64,000 nucleotides of DNA from Sipunculus nudus (lineage: Eukaryota > Annelida > Sipuncula > Golfingiida > Sipunculidae), in contig CM049307.1 of NCBI GenBank assembly GCA_026874595.1, positions 27,998,362 through 28,062,361 of the forward strand, given 5' to 3'. This document shows, piece after piece, positions 50,513 to 61,970 of this stretch (position 1 is its first letter; each line of letters starts with the position of its first letter). The notes beneath the pieces were generated by a model, which worked only from the letters and a program-made list of their open reading frames with translations, had not been told where the DNA came from and did not search any database. A program made the translations under genes and the position numbers.

Positions 50513-50912
50513 AGGCCAAAGGGACAAGTTGTTTAACATGTTCGGTTTACCTAGATTATATTACCCTACCCTAAACCCTTACACTAAACTTACCCATGAG
50601 TGTTTCTTTCTAGAAGACATGTTTAAAAAAAACAGATTAAATGACATTTTTTATATGTTTGGTGTACCGGGATTATAAAACCTTAACCCTTATCTCTTAC
50701 ACTAAACTTAACAATGAAAGGATTTTCAGAAGACATATGACAAAGAGACTAGTTTTACATGTTCGGTATACCGGGATTATATTACCCTACCCTAAACCCT
50801 AACACATAACCTTGAAAGGTTTTCCCGGAATACATAGGACTAAGGAACACGATATTTTCATGTTTGGTTTACCCGGGATTATATAACCCTAAACCTAACC
50901 CTAACCTGAAAC
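50513..50912 (+). repeat. ~105-118 bp repeats containing CCCTAA blocks
   Basis: Four units, each with a CATGTTYGGT(T/A)TACC start, GGGATTATAT, then CCCTAMCCCTAAACCCTWACA and a GAAGACAT-like end. The last unit contains CTAAACCTAACCCTAACC. The CCCTAA blocks resemble the animal telomere repeat (TTAGGG on the other strand). Confidence 0.75.
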
Positions 50913-53222
50913 TTTTTTCCACGAGGATAATACATGGTCACTTCTGTGCGCCAGCTAAATTTTCTATTAGGATTTTGTCCCATTCTAACACTTTGAAATC
51001 TCACATGATGAAGGTGTGTCTACCTCAAGCACAGAGGAATCTGTCATACCATCGGAAAAGTGAAAAATGCTCATCGTGCCCTTAAATCTCTGTTATCATG
51101 CAGTTTGAGGAACGACAGTCCGGAAACTTTATGAGAACTGTGATGGGCATATATTCGAAATCTAAACACGTCATACATATCGTCTTTAAACCGACAGGAG
51201 ATTCTTGCCTGAGGTCTTTGTTTCATATTTTAACAAAGAATATAATTAAGTAAATAGAATCATCTTCCCTTTCAAGGATTGTCATATGGAAAATGGTATT
51301 TTGCCGCTTGTTTTGTTATTCTTGTGCAGTCTATACAGTAAACTACATGATAAAGGACGAAGCAAAGAATGTAAATTCCAAGAATTTACTTTAATATTTA
51401 TCACTAATTAGCGATAATTTTCTGTGTGTTTCATACGAGCCACACCTTGGTGCCATATACTACTGTATACAGATTATTTTTTATGTTGTTTCTCATTACT
51501 ATCGTGACTTCTGATATATATTCAAAATGTATGAAATTATATATTGTGTTAACCTGTTTATATACATTTTAAAATTTACTTGCTTTTCCATGCATTTGTC
51601 GAAATTCACCATAAATAATTAAACTAAGAACCTTTTTATGATTGATATATGTTTTGACTTTTTTTTTACATCTGATCAAAACAAACTTTTCCGAGCAGAT
51701 GTGTATGAGCGATGCAAAGGAAGCATTCAAAAAGAAAGGTATCATCATGCATTTGGCTATCGCTTTTATCTGTGAACGAAAAGACTATGAATATGTGTTT
51801 GTAAATAACCTGAAATCCGTCCCTTTGTGGACTGATCGGTGGATTGTAGTGAAACAAGGAGGGGGGATACACGGGATACACTTGGGTTGATGATGCGGCA
51901 ATGAACATCTGAAGCCGGCAAAAGGATTTCTTTGAAGTTCAATCAACCAGCCTTGCTCAAGAGGAGGAAGGCACAGCGCAAGGCGAACAAACATGGTTAT
52001 ATAACGACGACTGATCGGGGAGACGACCAAAAACTCCACCTTTCCCAAAATTCTGCAAAATCTCAGCCATATAATGATATATATTTTTGTATGAAATATG
52101 CATTTGAATTCACGTGTATCATTTCTAATGGAGGAAGAGCCGTTCATACTCTATCATTTCAGTTTTATATAAATTATGTAAATTAATTTATCATTACAAA
52201 TATTTTCTCCATCCTTATTACACCTGTATAATTATGATTATATAATTAAATGGTTCAATTTTTCTGTGTCAGTTTAAAGGGTAAACATAAACATATAAGA
52301 TAATGAACAAAGTAAGGTTTCTGGGTTTTATAGGTTTATTTGTAGAAAACAAGAAATCACAAACTAATACCTCTACACGTCACCGGAAGTGCAGGGGCGC
52401 TGTTATTTTGGTTTGGCATTCCACGCACTGACGGCGGCCTTATATCACCCTGACAGCACACATAACACAATGACCAGACCGGCAATACAGACATGATGAA
52501 AGTGGCCGCCCACGGTGCTGGTTTCCGGTTCACGAATAGCTACCAGGCACCGCGAGGAATCGCGTTACAATCAGTCACTTCACCTTTTCTCTATTCCACT
52601 TCGCGGAAACATTGGAAATAAAAGGCCCGGATCATCAAACGGTGGATATCAAACTCTGTTGAAGTGAAATGGCAAGGTCGAGATGATCCACTGAGCTTCT
52701 CAGCTTGTTTTGTTTGGAAGGTCTCTGTACCAGTAAAACCGTAGTTTATTAACATTTTATTATTATAAAAATGTAACAAAAGCTTTTATTACGAAATAAA
52801 TTATAGTCCGTCCCACCTAGGGGCGCCCATCGGTTTTGGCATTAGTTATTTAAACATGATTTTATTTTAAAAATACCTGTCAGTAAATTAACCGGGTACT
52901 CCGATAATCATTTGCAAGGAAAACATCACCATGCTGTGCAAAGCATCTGAGCGAAACAATTAAATATTATCTGAGAAAACAGACTATTCCTGTCACGACA
53001 TATTGACTGAAGTTACTGGGTCTAAGGACACTTTTTGACAGACGTTGATTGGATGATGGTAGTGCTTGGTACCATGAATATGATAAATTTCATCTTCAGC
53101 TAAAAGACGCTATCCTGCGCTGTCCATCATGGTTAAACGTCTGGAAATTTACATGATTTTCTGTGATTGTTACATAATTGACAGGAATATCAGCATGTTC
53201 TACTCGCTGAAAAAAAATTAAA
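50913..53222. other. No gene seen
   Basis: Short frames only. None has a recognisable domain. Confidence 0.4.
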
Positions 53223-53224
53223 TG

Positions 53225-53336
53225 GACGCCCTTGGTTAAACGGCTTTTATAATATATCAATGCACACCCTTGGAGTGACGAACTATAATGTCTCAATGCA
53301 CACCCTTGTTGGGACTGACTATAATATCTCAATGCA
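53225..53336. repeat. 36 bp minisatellite, ~3 units
   Basis: Units begin CACCCTTGG or CACCCTTGT and end TATAATNTCTCAATGCA. Two units are 36 bp and a diverged one precedes them. Confidence 0.8.
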
Positions 53337-53619
53337 ATGTCCATGTGACATTATCAAGACGCATGGAAATATGCATATGACGTCAGGCAACTGGACCCTG
53401 CCAAGAGAAAATTGTAATATAAATGATGCACTGGAACATGTGTCTAACTTCTACTGTATAAGGTGGAAGGGAAAAAAAAATAACGTGTGATAATGACCAG
53501 TAAAGTAAGGTTACAGGGACAATTAAAACTATTAATTGTCAATTCCAGTGTTATGGGACACTTGCAATACGGTGTTATGCTGGTAGGGTGTTAAGGGTTG
53601 GGGTATTTTTAATGTTGAA

Positions 53620-53965
53620 GTAAGGAGGCACAAGCAAGATATATCCTTATGCCAAAGGGCAAGATAAAATGTTAATGTTTCAGGCGGCACGGGCAAGATG
53701 TTAATAGGAAAGTCGTTACGGGCAGGATAAAATACACGCTAAAGCGGCACGTTAATGCTAAAGGAGGCAAAGGAAAGATAATATGTGAATACTAAAGGTG
53801 GCACAGGCAAGATAATACGTGAATGGAAAAGCGGCACAGGCAAGATAATATGTGAATGATAAAGGCGGCACGGTCAAGATAACACTTTGGTATGGTCAAG
53901 ATAATGTCTTAAAGCTTAAGCCAAGTAGGCACGGGGAAATTCATTAGTGAGATTGCCCGGGCAAG
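53620..53965. repeat. Decayed ~35 bp minisatellite (GGCGGCACGGGCAAGATAA)
   Basis: The phrase GGCGGCACRGGCAAGATAAT, often followed by RTGTGAATGRTAAA, recurs about eight times with variable spacing. Confidence 0.75.
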
Positions 53966-54109
53966 ATATAATCCTAAGGTTTATGCCTGTCTAAAAACAA
54001 ACAAAAAAACCCGCTGTCTCAAAAAATAGCAATTTAATGGTTAATAATTAAACGTCAACAAACACGAACCAGTACAGCGTCACTGGTGAATTATGTCATA
54101 CAATCACAA

Positions 54110-54800
54110 TCAGCGACCGACAAAGGCAACGTCATGAACCAAACACGGTTACCTGGCAAACCTAACACACGTCACAAGAAACGTCATCAAAATCCTATCA
54201 ATCTCTTGAGGATACCGCCCTCAATTCAAACAGTAACATTGTAAAACCTCCAAAGGTTACTTCGCAACGACACAAACGTAATGCAAGGCGCAACAAGGTC
54301 ATAAACATAATAGAACTGTCCCTGTAAGGTTATCAACATCACACTGGTCGACAAGCCACGTCATGAAACATCGCAAATATTATCTAGCAACCCCATAAAA
54401 CCTTACATACATAACCAGAGAACGTCATTAATCACATACATGTCAACAGGGAACGTTCTGAATATACCCAAACTTAACTTGCAACGTCATAAAAAGCCCT
54501 CAAACATGTCAACAACATGTCATGTCATGTGATGGGTTATAACCTCAGTGAAAAATTCTATTATGGAATCATTTTTATTAATGTTATCGAAGTATTTGGC
54601 GTTAGGTTTAAAAACATACTACATTATTCTTTTTCAGGCGGCAATGCTATTAAGGTTATCAAAATGATTAAGCGTTCAAGTTTAAAATTATACCTCAGTA
54701 ATTCTATTTGAGTAGGCAATGTCACTAAGGTTATCGAAATGTTTGGCGTGCAGGTTTAAAAATGTACCTACAATTATATGTTATTGCCAGGTAACGCCTA
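54110..54800. repeat. Two adjoining decayed repeat tracts
   Basis: From 54110 to 54500 the motif AACGTCAT or CACGTCAT recurs near 54129, 54181, 54359, 54421 and 54483. From 54545 to 54800 a ~75-100 bp unit with GGCAATGTCACTAAGGTTAT, CGAAATGTTTGGCGT and GGTTTAAAAA occurs three times. Confidence 0.55.
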
Positions 54801-56220
54801 TATCAATGTAACAGCCTTGCTAAATCACATTGTCACGTGTGTCCACAAGTGCCATAAGTCGAACCATTCAGTTAATTATTATTCGTAAAAGTTATCATAA
54901 TTTGGGATTATTTCAGATAATATTATAAGATATACATCCACAAAAGGTCATTTTTGCCAACTTAAGTCAATTGATAAATTAAGGTTTCATCAATGGCAGT
55001 TTTTTATTTAATTGTTATGCATTTTGAAATTTTTGGTCTGAGACAAAGTGGACATGAAAATTTGATATGTGAATGACTATACAAGAGAAAGTTAAACCCC
55101 TTATATATAACTCTTGTTTCATTATAAAAACTAAAAAAGAAATAAATAAATAAATTAAATTTACTACTTTAAAAATTATTTACTTCATTACGAGCTTTAC
55201 GGAGATGATACAAACCATTACCTAAATGTATGTAAAAATTGCACGCCTGTTTATACCTAATTATATCATGTAACCGATACCTAATCGTTTGGCAGCGACC
55301 TCTACCGTCATACTTAGATGTCAACGTAAGAACGTAAATAATATTTTAACAATAAATGCCTTTGATATGCACGCTATAAGCATATCTTAATATGATATCA
55401 AAATTGACACGCTACAACCTATATAAATATAGAATATATTTGATAGAAAATTTTCTCAACTTGTAGGTCAGTATACAAGAATATAATCTAATATTTTCAG
55501 TAGAGCTTTCTCTGTGTAAAAATGTTATCATTAATGTATGCATCAATATAATGCATTAAAATAGTTTCGCAATGTGTAAATATATTCCTAATTGATTATC
55601 AGCAGATTTCATTATTCATACAAAACTGTATAACTATAAATATATCAAAATATAATGTTTATCGAAAATATGTATCAATATATGATATTAAATCTTCTCA
55701 ATCTTTTCTGTAAGCTTATACTCTTTAGCGACCAACCTTGTTCAAAAAGGCGTGGCGGAAACAATCCTATCGAAATTATCTCGTCACATCGTAACATACG
55801 ACAACTGTTTGTATCATAGCAACACTATCTACAGCTTTCTCTGTGTGATAATCTTCAATATGTTCAAATATACCACATACGAAAACAGAGCAATGTGTCA
55901 GATAATCTTGCTTGCAAGCTCAACAAAGGATCAAAGAAAATATAACCTAAGCTAGATAATATAGTTATACAGTTGAACGCCACCTATTCGGAAGGTATCG
56001 CAAACTTTACCCGATTAACAATATGAATATATTAACTACAAAGACTTCATTTACAATGTTGGGCTGCTGCTTGACACGTGATGAAACACATGCAAATATA
56101 TGAGCCCGTGAGCTCCAAAGAAAATACAACCGAAAAGGCCGTAAGGGGTGTATGAATCTGACTGCTACCCATATCTTCAGACGAAAAAAACATAAAATAA
56201 AAAGACAACAGCCACTAAAA
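54801..56220. other. No gene seen
   Basis: Very AT-rich sequence without supported features. Confidence 0.4.
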
Positions 56221-56223
56221 TTT

Positions 56224-56255
<32 letters not shown>

Positions 56256-56325
56256 TAATTAGACGTTTAGGTTAAGTATTTATAAATATGTATATATATA
56301 TATTAATTAGACGTATAGGTAGAGT
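56221..56325. repeat. TA-rich tract with a duplicated ATTAATTAGACGT segment
   Basis: TA dinucleotide runs followed by ATTAATTAGACGTTTAGGT and, about 50 bp later, ATTAATTAGACGTATAGGT. Confidence 0.8.
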
Positions 56326-56541
56326 AAATTAGCATGGTTAAATTTCTAATAATACTCAGTGTTACAAATGTACAAATTATCACTTATGGAATATTCTTTT
56401 TGTTATAGTTTATATAATCAGACCATGGCTTTTGAAATGAGCCTTATATCTTTATAACACAGACCGCAAAATATTCCAGCACAGACCGTGTGTTTCACAT
56501 AGTCTTTATGGGTTCCTGATTGCTACTGTAACTTTGCTGTA

Positions 56542-58072
56542 TTAATGACTTCCTTTCCCTCCGGAGGTCTGCGCCACCCCGCTTTTTACAGCCTGCTCAT
56601 ATGAAGGAGGAGGGGACCTGATCAGGCCAAGTTCTATATCATGCTCTAAATCAAACTTATTAAGTGATATGTGGCGCGGACCTTTCTTCTTACCGGAGGT
56701 GGTTCTTCTACTGAACGCTGCAATACTTGAAATGAGAGTTCGCAGACGATCTATGCTGCGAGTGTGGGTCTCCGATTTGGCGGGAGAGAGGCCGGAGCGG
56801 CCGGCTGGTTCCAGCTCTGACCTCCCCGTGGCCCCCTCCTCCCTGCACGTCCCTACCCTCCCATCGTCCCCCGTGGGGGACGAAGCGGTCCGAGCATCCA
56901 ATAAAAAAGGCACAGATTCATATTCAAAAGAGGTTTGGGTTTGTATTTCTCTCCCTTGAGTTTTCCTTGTTGTATACTCAAAATCGCTAGAAAATCCCGA
57001 GCTCTGTATCTTAGAGTCGTCCACGCTGTCTGTTGTGCTATACTGGATTTGATGCATTAATTTAGCGACTTTTCTCTCCACTTCCGAGTCGTCGGTATTG
57101 TTTCTTTTAAGAGGAGGTCGTCGCCGTTCAGATGGTGGACTTTCCTCTTTGTTTGGCTCTGGTTCTTCCTGAATGCTCCATGTGCGCATGCTCCTACTCA
57201 TGCGTCGTTCGGAGCTTCGGGTTTGCGGTGGTGAACCAGCTCCATCAATAACACGAGGCATGCGCGGAGGAATGTCGTAGGCCGGATACCCGCTGTCGCC
57301 GGCCAGGTTGATCATGCGGACACCGCGAGCATCCACAGTCATGTCACTCCCAGCAGACCACGCGCTAAAAGCCGAGAGTTTACGAGAATCTGGGACATCA
57401 GTGCCCGACCATGCACTGAATGCTGACAACTTCCGGGCGTCTTGTATTTCTGTAGCGGACCACGCACTCATCGCAGAAAGCTTACGCGAATCGAATGATA
57501 TCGTACCGATCGATTTGCGGCCAATAGACAAGATATCGCTGGCTTCCTCGTCCATCCCAGATAAACCTTCCCTTCGCGTGTAGCTAATGCTGTCCCGACT
57601 TTGTACGGATACGTCAGCGTCAAAATCAGACTCCCGACCCGAAAAGTCGCCGAAACGGGAGCTGAGAAAGGTAGAGGCCCGGCTGCTGCGACTTCCGGTC
57701 CGTGTACTCCGACTGGTCGCTATCGACAGAGAATACTCAGAAGAATACGGTAGAAGTTCATTTTCCGTCAGGTAGGGGGCGCCCATTAAGTGAGCCCCAT
57801 ATAGAAGAGTTAGAGAATGTCTTGCCATTCCCGGAGGCAGACTCGCTCGGCGGTCATCGATCGTGTCGGCCCGGCTGATCTCGATCCCAGGAAGTTGGTA
57901 CAGCACGGTGCCCTCTTTTGTGTTATCAAGGCTGACTCTCTGGGCGATCATTGATAGACCACGTGGACGGGAACCAAAGGGATTACTGTACTCCTCAAGA
58001 AACACCTTGCTGCTACTCCGGCGTGACCTTGACCCTGCATGTGACCCTCCAAATATAGAACCTCGCTCCGAG
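56542..58072 (-). CDS. 3'-terminal coding exon of an uncharacterised host gene (Ser/Arg-rich tail, PPSY motif)
   Basis: The only long conserved-looking frame. On the minus strand CTTACTTTTTTCAG (58086-58073) is a good splice acceptor. The exon opens with one base completing a split codon, then SERGSIFGGSHAG..., and stays open for 509 codons to a TAA at 56542. The apparent start at 58005 is a GTG inside the exon, not a real start. GC content and codon use are clearly coding-like against AT-rich flanks. It is Ser/Arg-rich and low in hydrophobic runs, with no membrane segment. Counted from the GTG, three near-identical 16-17 residue repeats (DSRKLSAMSAWS, DARKLSAFSAWS, DSRKLSAFSAWS) fall at residues 172-222, each with an RKLS phospho-site-like motif. 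Near the end, RSPPPSYEQAV supplies a PPxY motif of the kind bound by WW domains. It is probably the cytoplasmic tail of a larger, possibly membrane, protein. Upstream exons are not found in the remaining 6 kb. Confidence 0.82.
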
Positions 58073-58086
58073 CTGAAAAAAGTAAG
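58073..58086 (-). other. Splice acceptor of the terminal exon
   Basis: CTTACTTTTTTCAG on the minus strand: a pyrimidine tract ending in CAG at the point where the open frame begins. Confidence 0.75.
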
Positions 58087-59013
58087 AACATTTGCGTCTA
58101 CGCTAAATGGATCACATAAATACTATACGCTTAATAATACGGATTCAACATAAAACTGAAACTATTCCCCTTTCAAAATTAAGTTAAGAAATGGATAAGA
58201 AATGCATGATAGAAAAAATGTCCTTCAGCATGTAAATAAAATACCTTTACATAATCTTAAACCATTGTCGGGCATTTGTCATCGGGCTTTTGTCATCACA
58301 CTGACATTCTCTGTTTATTTTCGTTTTAGAATAACCACTGGCAGAATTCTTTTTTTTTTATTAATGACGCGCTAGTGTTGCAGGATTCAACCTGGGACAG
58401 ACTATAACCTATTATCTAGATTGTTAACACAAGAGTGTGAGCAAGGTTGTCTTCTAAATTTAGCTCAGACGTAATCAGAACGGTTGCGGTCTTTTATTCC
58501 TCATGTCAGAATCCAGGAGACCATCACAAACACAGTCTGGGAAAACATCTCACAGTCCAGAAAACACAAATCTTCCCCACGGCAGTAATTGAAACTAACA
58601 ACCGATCGGCATGCGACAGCTGCAGGCTCTCGGTGAAGGCTTACACTCCCGCTCTACCCTTAAGCAGCAAAAAAGGTTGGTGCCAAATACAAATTCTATC
58701 AATCAAAATCTGCTTTATAAGAATGAATGTCTGCGCACGCGCAGTTGGCCCATATACCTTTCAATATGAACGCGCTAACAATAATCACTGCCTGTGAGCG
58801 CAAATTTATTCGTTCATGCTTGTTGAATTTTCTCACCCTAGGCTTTGAGTATCGCTCATATAAATATTGGATGAAAGAACGTCTTTGCATTTCAATTTTA
58901 CTATTCAATATAAGGCGGCTCATCTGGGTTCCTGTGGCTACCTGGCGCCAAACATATGTATCTTTTCAATGTCTGGGTTAACAGAGCACTTTCTCGAATA
59001 CTAAAGTATATAT
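58087..59013. other. Presumed intron, nothing else seen
   Basis: Upstream of the terminal exon on the minus strand. No further exon recognised. Confidence 0.4.
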
Positions 59014-59148
59014 TGTTACGAAGACAAATTGCTGAAGGGGAAATATTGGGCCGATCCTGGATTCGACCCCATTTTGATGGCGCATATATCCGGCGTTCCA
59101 ACCGCTTCGCTAGAAAAGTTAGGTCCGCTTTTATGTCACCCCGTAACA
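59014..59148 (-). repeat. LTR (3' copy on the element strand)
   Basis: 135 bp, TG...CA ends, paired with 59268-59402. The outer parts are near-identical, the middle diverged. Confidence 0.75.
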
Positions 59149-59247
59149 CACCACCTCTTAAGAGCGTTCTGATATCAGAACAAGACTAATTATCCCAGGA
59201 GTCACACTTTGGTGAGCTTATTCCCTGGGCCACAAAGTTTACTGTCA

Positions 59248-59264
59248 CGTTCGACGAGTCCCCA
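59248..59264 (-). other. Putative primer binding site
   Basis: TGGGGACTCGTCGAACG begins three bases inside the LTR. The first 12 bases match a tRNA-Pro-type site at 11 positions. Confidence 0.5.
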
Positions 59265-59267
59265 TTT

Positions 59268-59402
59268 TGTTACGAAGACAAATTATTCAGGGGAAAATAC
59301 TGGGCCGATCCGGAATTCGAACCCATGTTGGTGGCGAGTCTGGCGTACCAACAAGCTTCACTAGCGAGGCAGTTCGGTCCGCTTTTATGTCACCCCGTAA
59401 CA
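59268..59402 (-). repeat. LTR (5' copy on the element strand)
   Basis: 135 bp, same termini as the partner. Box B GGTTCGAATTCC lies at 59323-59312. Confidence 0.75.
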
Positions 59403-59717
59403 ATATTAATTTATTATAAAATATTAAGCTGAAAACGTGTAACATATATCTGAATACAACGTCCTATGGGTTATAATATTTTAAATATCCATCGATGTAG
59501 CTCAGGTAGTAGGTTTAACATCGAATGGACAGAGATTCTTATTAAATTACGGACTTATTTCCTTAGGTTCCATTGAAGATTACTATGTATTGAAGGGATC
59601 CATAATCAAATGATGACACGTGATACTAGAGTGACTTATTTTTATAAAGGATAGGTCCATGGCCTGTTCATTGCTCTGTCTATTGAATGAGAATAAAATA
59701 CAGTACAATTAGAATAT

Positions 59718-60950
59718 GCTATTAGAGACCCGCTTGAAAAGCGGATGCCCTATAGTAATCGACCTGTCCGTCTGTCTGACTGTCCGTCCTTCCATCCGTC
59801 TGTCCGTCCGTCCGTGCACAAATTCTTTTCCGGATATATGTATTAACCATCTATTAAGGAAGATCCCTATCGATTTTGGGGTCCGGAGGTCAAAGGTAAA
59901 AAAAGTTATTTCACAGTTTGGTGTTAAATTTTAGGTCCCTCTTTCAGCAGGGCAGAAATCATAATTGTAACCATAATTGTTTGTTCCACCTTAACAGTAG
60001 GACAGGTCCTCATGTCAACAGCAACGAGGCATGATATATGGTCATAGTCAGCCATTTCATGCGGTAAAAACCATTACTGAACACCTGGTAAGGTTGCGCT
60101 CTCTTAGCAAATATGCATGCAAAAGGACACACATTGTTAACACAATAACTCGTAAAAAGTATTTTATATAAGGTCCCCAGACTCATGGCAGTGATGGACC
60201 TTTTGATGGGCTAATCTTGTCTGAAGATGGGTCACCTTGATGGATTTTCAAGGTCACAGAGGTGAAAATGCTAAAATGATGTTAACCAAATAGCTCGCAA
60301 ACAATTTGACTAACACTCACTGAACTTGCACCAGTAATGTTTGTTATGGAGGGCTAGGTCAAGTTCGAAGATGGATGACCTTGACAGAGGCGATAATTCT
60401 CAAATAATGTTTATGCAATAACTCGCATAGAATTTGATGAACAATCAAATTCGTTTCTGCATAATAACTCCCCAAATATATGATGGATAGGATTCAAACA
60501 TAATATGTATCATCCATGGCCTAAGGGAAAAGCTTATTGATATTTGGGTCAGAAGGAAAAAAAAGTAATACACAGTTTGGTGTTCAGTTGCTGGTGTCTC
60601 CTTCAGCAGGAAAGAAATGGATTAAACTTTTTCGAGTCACTCGTGTACAGCGGCATTACATTTTCACAGCATATTTTGTACAGACAATTTGAAGATTCTC
60701 CAGAAAAGGATACACTGGGCCAAAGCACCACAGTGGCTCTCATTTAGACCATGTTTGGACAAATCTATCTCCACTTCCAACACCTCAAGGAATTTGGAAC
60801 TATTATAGTGACCATCAACAAATTTACATTTATATTCATATGCAGCCATTCTACACAACACAGCGCATCTGTAGACCCAGGCCCAAGATCAGCTGAATCT
60901 CAGTTCAAGAGAATGACCATTTTACCACTACTAACCAGCAGCTGACTCTC
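59718..60950 (-). mobile_element. Second pearl/Helentron-like family, 3' end and part of body
   Basis: On the minus strand the 3' end has an (ACGG)/(ACAG)-type tract (59763-59816), then CGATTACTATAG, then a hairpin with arms ATCCGCTT and AAGCGGGT and loop TTC (59746-59728), then CTCTAATA. Copies 1 and 2 of the first family have GATCGCTATAG, a TTC-loop hairpin and GAGCTAA in the same places. The body shares nothing obvious with those copies but contains an internal repeat: CACAGTTTGGTGTTAAATTT near 59912 versus CACAGTTTGGTGTTCAGTTG near 60571. The 5' end is not identified, so 60950 is approximate. Confidence 0.6.
59763..59816 (-). repeat. (ACGG)/(ACAG) tract of the second family
   Basis: TGTCCGTC/CTGTCTGA/CCGTCCGT units on the plus strand, next to the CTATAG-hairpin end. 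Confidence 0.85.
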
Positions 60951-61451
60951 CCTAATACTACAAGGTTCATGTACAGAATCAAGCCTCACATATAATAAGG
61001 CCAATTCAACATACAAATACTGGAAAATATTTGACACAGCCCAGCCAAGACTTCAACTAAGAATAATTGGCACAGGTATTACACACATACAGAAACTAAA
61101 ATTGCATGCAGTTCTTTTATATCATTATTTTGATAGCTTTGAACATTTTCACTTTACCTTATCTTTTCTTCCAGTTTATACATGTCAGCTGTTCTTTACA
61201 GGGCCTTTATTTTCAAATATCACTCTATCAGCCCATGCTACCAAAGTACACCAAATTCACAGTACTTCAATTTATAATGACTGCATCTTTTGCGGGGCCC
61301 ATCCTAACCTGTCAGTTTTCTAGTTATTTTGCCATATGGATTACATGTTTTTTATGCACCTGGTTAGGAATAATCCAGAAGTCATAACCTGTCAATATTG
61401 TTAATACACTAGAGCAAATCTCCAAGGTTACAGCCAGCTTTTCCCCATTAC

Positions 61452-61516
61452 CGACGGGGTTCGAACCGGGGTCCTTCAGCTCCGAAGTCTATCCTCTTAA
61501 CCACTAGGTTACGTCC
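61452..61516 (-). repeat. tRNA-derived SINE or tRNA pseudogene
   Basis: On the minus strand, TAACCTAGTGGTTAAGAGG is a good box A and CCGGTTCGAACCCC a good box B, separated by an anticodon-arm-like stretch (GACTTCGGAGCTGAAGG). Stem pairing is too poor for a functional tRNA, so it is taken as a SINE head. Confidence 0.6.
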
Positions 61517-61601
61517 TACATCTACCATAGTGACTTGACAGTGTTGATTTAATTAATATTTATGTCCTGATTAAAGACTATTGAGTAATGATCAATGAAT
61601 A

Positions 61602-61970
61602 ATGTGTGAACTGTTGGAAACTTATTTTAGTAGAATTATGGCGAATCTCAGGCTTTTATTGTCTGGCGTTCAGAATTCGTTAATCAAACGGCGGTTGGTT
61701 GATTTCAATGCCGGATTATATGCCGATAAGCCTGGAAAAGGGCTGGATTTAGCAAACGTAGTTAATATTCGTAATTACCTATTTTTAGATGTAAAAGGTT
61801 AATACAGATGTTATGTCGTACTTCAGTGTAAACAGAATTCAAAGGGTCAGGTGGGAAATGGCAGATAAACACAGAAATTACGAACGTTGAAACGGCGTAT
61901 TACAAGGAAGCGCTTGGCATTTGCGCGTGTAACTACATGTATTACACCAAAAAAATGGGACTTTCTGCAT
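61602..61970. other. Short open frame, not assigned
   Basis: A 66-codon plus-strand frame (61602-61802) contains NLRLLLSGVQNSLIKRRLVD and GKGLDLANVVNIRNYLFLDV. Composition is protein-like, but no family is recognised and no splice context is evident. Confidence 0.2.

Larger units (their letters stand above)
59014..59402 (-). mobile_element. TRIM-like miniature LTR retrotransposon with tRNA-like LTRs
   Basis: Two direct repeats of exactly 135 bp (59014-59148 and 59268-59402) enclose 119 bp. Each starts TGTTACG and ends CGTAACA. The flanks give a 4 bp duplication, ATAT. On the minus strand, three bases after the 5' LTR, TGGGGACTCGTCG (59264-59252) resembles a tRNA-Pro-type primer binding site (TGGGGGCTCGTC), and AAGAGGTGGTG before the 3' LTR is a weak polypurine tract. 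Within each LTR lie box A-like and box B-like sequences at tRNA spacing. In 59014-59148 they are TAGCGAAGCGG (59112-59102) and GGGTCGAATCC (59069-59059), and in the other LTR box B is GGTTCGAATTCC. The internal part contains the perfect 16 bp palindrome GTTCTGATATCAGAAC (59166-59181). Nothing is encoded, so mobilisation would need a partner element. Confidence 0.7.

Noticed and set aside
56669-58153. Plus-strand frames opposite the 509-codon exon
   Set aside because: Shadows of the minus-strand coding exon; they lack coding-like composition and splice context.
61452-61516. Functional tRNA gene
   Set aside because: Boxes A and B are good but the T-arm and acceptor do not pair properly.
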